Origin: JACKBJ01 sp964549495
GTDB taxonomy: Bacteria; Chloroflexota; Anaerolineae; Epilineales; Epilineaceae
Assembly: GCA_964549495.1 (NCBI GenBank)
Contig: CAZJWJ010000109.1
Span: 1-15,666, forward strand
Direction: 5' to 3'
Length of the DNA: 15,666 bases
Shown: positions 6,887 through 12,566 of the stretch, piece after piece
How the letters are laid out: every line of letters starts with the position of its first letter
Numbering within the stretch: position 1 is the stretch's first letter
Notes under the pieces: model-generated
Database searches by the model: none
Told to the model about the DNA's origin: nothing
Seen by the model: the letters and a program-made list of their open reading frames with translations, nothing else
Made by a program: the position numbers and the translations under genes

Positions 6887-7468
6887 ATGAGCGAAACGGG
6901 AAACGGAAAGGGTCGAAGTGCAGGCATTGGCGATCGGTCGCTGATCGAGCGGCTGGCGCCGCTGGAGGTGCAGGATCCGCAGGGTCGGGATGTGACCATC
7001 GGCGAGTTGGTCGAGGGCCAAGCCTCGGTCCTGGTCTTCATCCGCCACTTCGGCTGAATGTTCTGCCGACAGCAGGTCGCGCAGTTGCGCGACGAGGTGG
7101 CCGACGAGGTCGAGCGCCGCGGCGCGAGGCTGATCGTCATCGGCAACGGGACGCCGGAGCACGCCCGGAACTTTGCCGAGGAGGAAGGTGTCGACCTAGA
7201 TCTCTATGTCGATCCGGAGCGCGAGGCGTACGGAGCGGCCGGAATGAAGAAAGGCGTCTCGCTGGGCACCGCCGTGGCCAGCCTCAAGGCCATGCGCCAA
7301 GGTCACGTCCAGACTCGAACCCGCGGTGACGCCATGCAGAACGGCGGCGTGGTGGTGCTGGCCGCCGACGGCCGGCTGCTCTACCATCAGGTCAGCCAAT
7401 TCTCGGGCGACCACGCCGATCCCGAGGCGATCCTGGCCAGCCTGCCGGCGGTCGTGGAGCCCGCCTGA
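6887..7468 (+). CDS. Candidate selenoprotein: peroxiredoxin-like AhpC/TSA_2 family, UxxC, read through in-frame TGA at 7055-7057
   Basis: Two adjacent open stretches in the same frame meet at a single TGA. Together they give a normal 193-residue protein of the thioredoxin-fold AhpC-TSA_2 (peroxiredoxin-like) family: a lead-in with LAPLEVQDPQGRDVTIGEL, then VLVFIRHFG-U-MFC-RQQVAQLRDEV, GARLIVIGNGTPEHARNF, DLDLYVDPEREAYGAAGM and QNGGVVVLAADGRLLYHQ. The family has Cys at the TGA position (HFGCxFC), so the TGA is residue 57 and the partner Cys residue 60: a U-x-x-C redox site. A SECIS-like hairpin follows. Other genes here end in TGA, so TGA is a normal stop in this genome. ATG 6887 is preferred because AGGAG (6871-6875) precedes it and the family begins there; an upstream ATG at 6797 is possible. 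The likely role is thiol/peroxide reduction in the cytoplasm. The alternative is a TGC-to-TGA nonsense mutation, i.e. a pseudogene. Confidence 0.7.
7076..7093 (+). promoter_or_regulatory. SECIS-like hairpin after the in-frame TGA
   Basis: GTCGCGC (7076-7082) pairs perfectly with GCGCGAC (7087-7093) around the loop AGTT. The loop starts 25 bases after the TGA and has a G at its second position. As I recall it, the bacterial SECIS model asks for a short stem-loop with the apical loop about 16-37 bases after UGA and a G among the first two loop bases; this fits. The sequence also codes V-A-Q-L-R-D, so some of the symmetry could be codon chance. Confidence 0.55.
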
Positions 7469-7536
7469 CGCTTCCCTCGCTCCCACCGGCAGCTGGAGCC
7501 CGAGACCTCGGGACGTTCTCTGTCAGGAGCTGCCAC

Positions 7537-7992
7537 ATGCTGGTCGAGCGCCGTCTGATCATCGATGCCGAGCCCGACGAGGTCTGGTCCGTCCTGGTCG
7601 ACGTCGAGCGCTGGCCCGAGTGGACCGACTCCATGGACCGCGTCGAGCGCCTCGACGAGGGCGAGTTCGGGCTGGGCAGCCGCGTCCGCATCGCCCAACC
7701 GCGCCTGCCCCGCGCCACCTGGGAGGTGACGGCCTTCGAGCCCGGCCGCGCCTTCCGTTGGGTCTCCGGCAGCCCCGGTGCCGTATCGATGGCCGATCAC
7801 GAGATCGAGGCCCATCCCGACGGTGGCACCGAACTCTATCTTCGCTTCGAGCAGACCGGCGCTCTCGCTCGTCTGGTCGGCCCTCTATTCAAGGGCCTGG
7901 TGCGACGCTACGTCGACATGGAGGCCGAGGGGCTCAAGGCGCGCTGCGAGAGCGGTGGCGGGGACCCGGTCGCCGTGGCCGGCTCCTGGTAG
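7537..7992 (+). CDS. SRPBCC/START-like (polyketide cyclase/dehydrase type) protein
   Basis: 151 residues that follow the helix-grip plan: an opening strand VERRLIIDAEPDEVWSVLVDVERWPEWTDSM, GEFGLGSRVRIAQPRLPRATWEVTAFEPGRAFRWVS in the middle sheet, a stretch with DHEIEAHPDGGTELYLRFEQTG, and the long C-terminal helix LVGPLFKGLVRRYVDMEAEGLKAR. Such domains form a hydrophobic cavity that binds lipids or other non-polar ligands, and some are enzymes; no ligand can be named. AGGAG (7525-7529) stands eight bases before the ATG. It follows the selenoprotein candidate in the same direction after 68 bases, and converges with the metallophosphoesterase with 39 bases between stops. Confidence 0.85.
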   Translation: MLVERRLIIDAEPDEVWSVLVDVERWPEWTDSMDRVERLDEGEFGLGSRVRIAQPRLPRATWEVTAFEPGRAFRWVSGSPGAVSMADHEIEAHPDGGTELYLRFEQTGALARLVGPLFKGLVRRYVDMEAEGLKARCESGGGDPVAVAGSW

Positions 7993-8031
7993 GAATTCGC
8001 CCAGGAATCTAGATCCTCGACAGAGCCAACT

Positions 8032-8922
8032 TCAAGGGGTCGAGACCCGTCCGCGCCCCACCGGCAAGCCGGCCTTGCCTGGCAGCGCTACCTGCTCCTC
8101 GTGGTGCTCCTCGATGCTGCCCGGCGCCAGACCCAGCTCGAAGACCGGGATCTCGCGGCGGGCGCGCTCGCCCAGACGCAGGCCGAAGACAGAGGCGCCG
8201 ATGCCGGCGCTGACGTAGAGGGCGCCGGGGGCCCGCTGGCCGCGGCGACAGCCGTAGAGGCCGTGCACGTAGCGATGGCCCATCATGCCCGGCAGGGTCC
8301 AGTGCTTGGCCTCCTCGAGCACCACATGGCCGGCATGCGTGTGCCCGGAGAGCACCAGCTGGACGCCATGGTCCCAGAGTTCGTCGGCCATCTCACCGAT
8401 ATGTGACAATCCCAAGACGGGCCCGCCATCCGGCAGGCCCTTGGTCGCCTCGCGCAGGTCCGCATTTCCGGTGGCATCATCGTCCAGCCCGACGATGCGC
8501 AGGCGCCGCCCGCCCAACTCCAGCTCGGTCCAAGCGTTGTCGAGCACCTCCACGCCCGAGCGCCGCAGCGCCGCGCGCACCTCGTCGGCGCCGTGCCAGT
8601 GGTCGTGATTGCCCAAGACCGCGATCTTGGGCGCCTGGATGCGGCCGAGCAGCTCCTCGAGCGTGTCCACGTAGCGCAGGCTGCGCGCCACGTAGTCGCC
8701 GGTCAGGGCCACCAGGTCGGGCTTCTGGGCGTTGACCAGCGCCACCGTGGCCAGCTGCACCGCCTGGGGAGTGACCAAGCCCACGTGCAGATCGCTCAGC
8801 TGGGCTACGCGCAAGGGGGCGTCACCGAGATCCTCCTGCATCGCCCGATGTCCGGCAAAGCGCCGGACGGCGATGTCCTTGCGGGCGCGCAGCACGCGCC
8901 CATGCGGGGCGGGCTCCAACAT
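8032..8922 (-). CDS. Metallophosphoesterase (YkuE-like calcineurin-fold)
   Basis: 296 residues from the ATG at 8922. The dimetal site motifs appear in order: LSDLHVG (D-x-H), LTGDYV (GD), LGNHDHW (GNHD), LSHIGE, and SGHTHAGH (GH-x-H). This is the YkuE-like subgroup of calcineurin-type phosphoesterases, whose members cut phosphodiesters or lipid-linked phosphates such as UDP-diacylglucosamine; the substrate here is unknown. Unlike many relatives it has no N-terminal membrane helix, so it is probably cytoplasmic. The frame is open upstream to a TTG at 9012, but that extension (GRGRARGRAR) is low complexity and has no ribosome site. The ATG at 8922 has only a distant GGAG, so the start is uncertain. 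Its 5' end faces the divergent phospholipase D gene. Confidence 0.85.
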   Translation of the reverse strand: MLEPAPHGRVLRARKDIAVRRFAGHRAMQEDLGDAPLRVAQLSDLHVGLVTPQAVQLATVALVNAQKPDLVALTGDYVARSLRYVDTLEELLGRIQAPKIAVLGNHDHWHGADEVRAALRRSGVEVLDNAWTELELGGRRLRIVGLDDDATGNADLREATKGLPDGGPVLGLSHIGEMADELWDHGVQLVLSGHTHAGHVVLEEAKHWTLPGMMGHRYVHGLYGCRRGQRAPGALYVSAGIGASVFGLRLGERARREIPVFELGLAPGSIEEHHEEQVALPGKAGLPVGRGRVSTP

Positions 8923-9155
8923 GATGGGGAAGGCGATCTCCAACGCTGTGGGGGTCGGATCGATTCGAAGGGTCGAAGCTCGCGCGCGGCCGCGCGCTCG
9001 ACCTCGGCCCAACTCGGACGGGTTCTGGACGCAAAAGCATACACGCTTTTCGTGGAGCGACTGATCGACGGGCCCCGGCTGGGCTACAATCCGGGCGGGT
9101 GGACGGTGGCCGGCCGGATCGGCGGCGCGAGGATGAGGAGGCCTGCGGAAGCGTG

Positions 9156-10637
9156 ATGTTCGGCATCGAGAGCACGCCCCTGACCTGGGCCATCTTGGCC
9201 CTGGAGCTGCTGCTGCGCATCGTCTTGGCGGTGCGGGTCTTGATGCGCCGGCTGAGCACGGGCGTCACGCTCAGCTGGCTCTTGCTCATCCTCTCGACGC
9301 CCTTCATCGGCGCCGGGCTCTACCTCTTGGTCGGCGAGAGCCGGCTGGGCCGGCGCCGGGCGGCGCGCGAGGCCGAGATCGAACAGGCCTACCAGCAGTA
9401 CCTGCGCATCCACGCGCTGCGCTGCGAGTCCCAGCAGCTGCGGCTGCCGCGCAGCGTCGATCGCCTGGCGGCGCATGCCGAAGCCCTCGGGGGCTACCCG
9501 GCCCTGGGCGGCAACGCCATCGAGCTGATCGACGACAGCCTGGGGCTGCTGGAACGGCTGGCCGGCGAGATCGATGCGGCCGAGCGGAGCGTGCACCTGC
9601 TCTTCTACATCTGGTCGCCCGGCGGCGCGGCCGACGACGTGGCCGAGTCCCTGATGCGCGCCGCCCGGCGCGGCATCCGCTGCCGGGTGGCCGTCGACGC
9701 GGTGGGCAGCGCGCGCTTCCTGGCCAGCGAGCAGGCCCTGCGCCTGCAGGAAGCCGGCGTGGCCTTGACGCCCATCCTGCCGGTGGGTCTCCTGCGCCTG
9801 ATCTTCGTGCGGGCCGACCACCGCAACCATCGCAAGATCGTGGTCATCGACGGACGCATCGGCTACACCGGCAGCATGAACCTGGCCGACCCGCGCTACT
9901 TCAAGCAGGAGTCGGGCCGATTCGACCCCTGGGTGGATTCCATGCTGCGCCTGGAAGGGCCGGCCGTCGAGCAGCTCAACCTGCTCTTCCTTCACGACTG
10001 GGAGCTGGAGACCGGCTTCGGGCTGGGCCTAGACGACCTGCCGGCCCTCTTCGAGGCCGCCGGCCTGGTCTGCCCGCTGGACCGCGGCGATGCCATCGCC
10101 CAGCTCCTGCCCTCCGGACCGGGCCTGGGCAGCGGCCTGGTCCACGAGCTGCTCGTGGCCCTGATCTACAGCGCCCGCGACGAGCTCCTGGTCACCACGC
10201 CCTACTTCGTGCCCGACTCGGCCTTGCAGGCGGCGCTGGTGGCCGCGGCCCACCGCGGCGTGCGCGTGCGCATCCTGCTGCCCGAACGGATCGACTCGCG
10301 CATGGTCGCATTGGCCGGCCGGGCCAGCTTCGACGAGCTGATGGAAGCCGGCGCCGAGATCCACCGCTTCTCCGGCGGCCTCCTGCACACCAAGGCGGTG
10401 ACCGTGGACGGTCGGGTGGCCCTCTTCGGTACCGCCAACCTGGACGCCCGCAGCTTCTGGCTCAACTTCGAATTGATGATGCAAATTCTCGACCCGACCA
10501 CCACGCGCCAGATCCGCAAGCTGCAGCTGGACTACCTGCGCCGCGCCCCGCGCATCGATCCCGAAGCCTGGCGCCGGCGCCCTTTTCCCGTCCGCCTGAT
10601 CGAACAGGTGGTCCAGCTCTTCGCGCCGCTGCTCTGA
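9156..10637 (+). CDS. Cardiolipin synthase-type phospholipase D protein
   Basis: 493 residues with the ClsA plan: two N-terminal membrane helices (TWAILALELLLRIVLAVRVL and TLSWLLLILSTPFIGAGLYL, about 9-28 and 40-60), then two PLD lobes. The two HKD motifs are intact: HRKIVVID with H225, K227 and D232, followed by TGSMN; and HTKAVTVD with H411, K413 and D418, followed by FGTANLDARSF. It should join two phosphatidylglycerols (or a similar pair) into cardiolipin at the inner membrane. AGGAGG at 9136-9141 serves either GTG 9153 or ATG 9156; I chose the ATG. An upstream ATG at 9099 would add a polar tail before the first helix and is less likely. It stands alone, reading towards pyrD. Confidence 0.92.
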   Translation: MFGIESTPLTWAILALELLLRIVLAVRVLMRRLSTGVTLSWLLLILSTPFIGAGLYLLVGESRLGRRRAAREAEIEQAYQQYLRIHALRCESQQLRLPRSVDRLAAHAEALGGYPALGGNAIELIDDSLGLLERLAGEIDAAERSVHLLFYIWSPGGAADDVAESLMRAARRGIRCRVAVDAVGSARFLASEQALRLQEAGVALTPILPVGLLRLIFVRADHRNHRKIVVIDGRIGYTGSMNLADPRYFKQESGRFDPWVDSMLRLEGPAVEQLNLLFLHDWELETGFGLGLDDLPALFEAAGLVCPLDRGDAIAQLLPSGPGLGSGLVHELLVALIYSARDELLVTTPYFVPDSALQAALVAAAHRGVRVRILLPERIDSRMVALAGRASFDELMEAGAEIHRFSGGLLHTKAVTVDGRVALFGTANLDARSFWLNFELMMQILDPTTTRQIRKLQLDYLRRAPRIDPEAWRRRPFPVRLIEQVVQLFAPLL

Positions 10638-10770
10638 GCCGGCCTCGAGCGACGCGCCCCCCGACCGCGCCGGGCCTTCGAGCGACGCGCTCACCGACTT
10701 CGCAGGGCCTTCGCGCGCCAGGTCCGGCGCTGCCTTGCCCGGCCGGCCCGGCCCCCTTAGGATATCGCCC
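10638..10770. repeat. Intergenic triplicated 11-mer CGAGCGACGCG
   Basis: CGAGCGACGCG occurs at 10646-10656, 10679-10689 and 10776-10786; the last copy lies inside the first codons of pyrD. The first two are part of a longer near-repeat (CC-T-CGAGCGACGCGC). They may be chance in GC-rich DNA, a short duplicated tract or binding sites for a regulator of the pyrD operon. No promoter box is clear between the genes. Confidence 0.35.
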
Positions 10771-11775
10771 GTGAGCGAGCGACGCGTCGATCTGTCCGTC
10801 GAGCTGGCCGGCCTGCGCCTGCCCAACCCCTTGGTCCTGGCCTCGGGCATCCTGGGCACGCACGCCAGCCTGATGCTGCGCACCGCCCGGGCCGGCGCCG
10901 GCGCCATCACCGCCAAGTCGGCCGGCCCGGCGCCCCGCGGCGGCCACGTCAACCCCAGCTGCGTCGACTGGGGCGGCGGCCTGCTCAACGCCATCGGCCT
11001 GGCCAACCCCGGCGCGGCGGCCGAGGTGGCGCTCCTGGCGCGAACCCGCGAGGACCTGGCGCCCCTGGGCGTGCCCCTGATCGCCAGCATCTTCGCCGAC
11101 ACGGTCGAGAACTTCGGCCGGGTGGCCGAGACCATCGCCCGGGCCGAGCCCGATGCGATCGAGGTCAACATCAGCTGCCCCAACGTGGGCTCCGAGTTGG
11201 GCGAGCCCTTTGCCGGCCGGGCCGACTCGGCCGCCGCGGTCACCGCCGCGGTCAAGGCCGCCACGGACGTGCCGGTGATCATCAAGCTGGCGCCCAACGT
11301 GCCCTCCATCGCGCGCATCGCGCTGGCGGTGGTGGATGCCGGCGCCGACGCCATCTGCGCCATCAATACCATGCCGGGCATGCTCATCGACCTGGAGAGC
11401 GGCCTGCCCATCCTGCACAACCGCTCCGGCGGCCTGTCGGGCGAGGCCCTGCGGCCCATCGCGGTGCACGCGGTCTACCAGGTGGCCGCGGCGGTCGACG
11501 TGCCGATCATCGGCACGGGCGGCGTGGCCAGCGGCCGCGATGCCATCGAGATGATCACGGCCGGTGCCACCGCCGTCGGCGTCGGCTCGGCGGTCTACCG
11601 CGAGGGCCCCAAGGTCTTCGACCGCATCGCCGCCGAGATGACTACCTGGCTGGCCGAGCGGGATCTGAGCCTGGACGACATCCGCGGTCGCGCCCACCGC
11701 CGCGCCGACTGGCCCGAGCCGGCCACGCCGGCGCCGGTGCCCCACGCGCCGGCCGGCCCGAAGGTCGGTCGATGA
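10771..11775 (+). CDS. pyrD: Dihydroorotate dehydrogenase, class 1B catalytic subunit (PyrD)
   Basis: 334 residues, normal for the class. Family motifs: LVLASGILGTHASL, GAITAKS, GGGLLNAIGLANPG (substrate/FMN loop), IEVNISCPNVGS with the catalytic cysteine of class 1 enzymes, VIIKLAPNV, AINTMPGMLIDL, RSGGLSGEALRPIAV, and the phosphate-binding IIGTGGVASGRDA and GATAVGVGSA near the end. It oxidises dihydroorotate to orotate in pyrimidine synthesis, using FMN and passing electrons to PyrK and then NAD+. The PyrK-encoding neighbour confirms class 1B rather than 1A. The GTG start at 10771 has TTAGGA eight bases upstream. Its TGA overlaps the ATG of pyrK (ATGA). The last ~25 residues (rich in P and A) are an unusual loose tail. 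Confidence 0.93.
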   Translation: MSERRVDLSVELAGLRLPNPLVLASGILGTHASLMLRTARAGAGAITAKSAGPAPRGGHVNPSCVDWGGGLLNAIGLANPGAAAEVALLARTREDLAPLGVPLIASIFADTVENFGRVAETIARAEPDAIEVNISCPNVGSELGEPFAGRADSAAAVTAAVKAATDVPVIIKLAPNVPSIARIALAVVDAGADAICAINTMPGMLIDLESGLPILHNRSGGLSGEALRPIAVHAVYQVAAAVDVPIIGTGGVASGRDAIEMITAGATAVGVGSAVYREGPKVFDRIAAEMTTWLAERDLSLDDIRGRAHRRADWPEPATPAPVPHAPAGPKVGR

Positions 11776-12566
11776 GCTCGCCCCCGGGCGCCCGGGATCG
11801 CCAGACCGCCGGTTCTGCCTGCTCGAGCGGCCTGCCTCGCGCCTGCCGCTTGGTCGAGAGCATCGTCGAGAACCACCGTACCCGAACCCTGGTGCTGGAT
11901 GTCGATCTGGAGGCCGAGCCCGGTCAGTTCTGCATGCTCTGGCTGCCCGGCCTGGACGAGAAGCCTTTCAGCCTGCGATCCGGCCGGCCGGCCAGCTTCA
12001 CCATCGCCGCCGTCGGTCCATTCTCGCGCGCGCTGCACCGCCTTTCGCCCGGCGACCGCGTCTGGCTGCGCGGTCCCTTCGGCCGGCCCTTCCACCTGCA
12101 GGGCCGCGACCACCTGCTGGTCGGCGGCGGCTACGGCGTCGCGCCGATGCTCTATTTGGCCCGCCGGGCCCTGGACCGCGGCCACCGCGTTCGGGCGGTC
12201 GTCGGCGCCCGCGAGGCGCGCGAGCTGCTCCTGATGGAGGCCTTCGAGGCCTTGGGCGCCGAGCTGCATGCGACCACGGACGACGGCAGTCATGGCCTGC
12301 GCGGACGGGTCACCGACGCCATCGCGCCGATGCTGGAGCGCGATCCGCCCGACCGGCTCTACGCCTGCGGGCCGCATCCGATGCTGGAGGCCTTGGCCTC
12401 GGCTTGCCGCGCGGCCGGCCTGCCGGCACAGCTGAGCTGGGAGGCCTACATGCGCTGCGGCATCGGCATCTGCGGCAGCTGCGAGCACGAAGGCCTGCTA
12501 CTCTGCGCCGACGGCCCGGTGCTCGACCATCCAACCCCCGAGCGCATCGGAGCTTCCGAGTCATGA
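11772..12566 (+). CDS. pyrK: Dihydroorotate dehydrogenase electron transfer subunit (PyrK)
   Basis: 264 residues. It has the ferredoxin-reductase plan: an FAD-binding barrel with KPFSLRS and GPFGRPF, a nucleotide-binding part with LLVGGGYGVAPMLYLARR and YACGPHPMLEAL, and a C-terminal [2Fe-2S] loop MRCGIGICGSCEHEGLLLC. The cysteines are spaced C-x4-C-x2-C-x7-C; the last gap is shorter than in Bacillus-type PyrK (about 11), as in some other lineages. It carries electrons from PyrD's FMN to NAD+. The first ~25 residues, rich in S, G and R, precede the fold and are unusual. The start overlaps pyrD by four bases, and its own stop overlaps the next gene by four bases, so three genes are translationally chained. 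Confidence 0.92.
   Translation: MSSPPGARDRQTAGSACSSGLPRACRLVESIVENHRTRTLVLDVDLEAEPGQFCMLWLPGLDEKPFSLRSGRPASFTIAAVGPFSRALHRLSPGDRVWLRGPFGRPFHLQGRDHLLVGGGYGVAPMLYLARRALDRGHRVRAVVGAREARELLLMEAFEALGAELHATTDDGSHGLRGRVTDAIAPMLERDPPDRLYACGPHPMLEALASACRAAGLPAQLSWEAYMRCGIGICGSCEHEGLLLCADGPVLDHPTPERIGASES

Noticed and set aside
7055..7057. TGA as a generally reassigned codon (alternative genetic code)
   Set aside because: Several other genes here (methyltransferase, pyrD, pyrK, and this gene itself) end in TGA at natural family lengths, and none has internal TGA.
7058..7468. Separate 136-residue gene starting at the ATG after the TGA
   Set aside because: It would begin in the middle of the active-site motif, has no ribosome site of its own, and is in the same frame as the upstream half of the same fold.
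8923..9012. Metallophosphoesterase extension to TTG 9012
   Set aside because: Arg/Gly low-complexity residues, no ribosome site, and the conserved domain begins later.
12404..12562. N-terminal extension of the surface protein frame into pyrK
   Set aside because: It lies wholly within pyrK in another frame, has no hydrophobic start and no family match; the ATGA overlap at 12563 is a better start.
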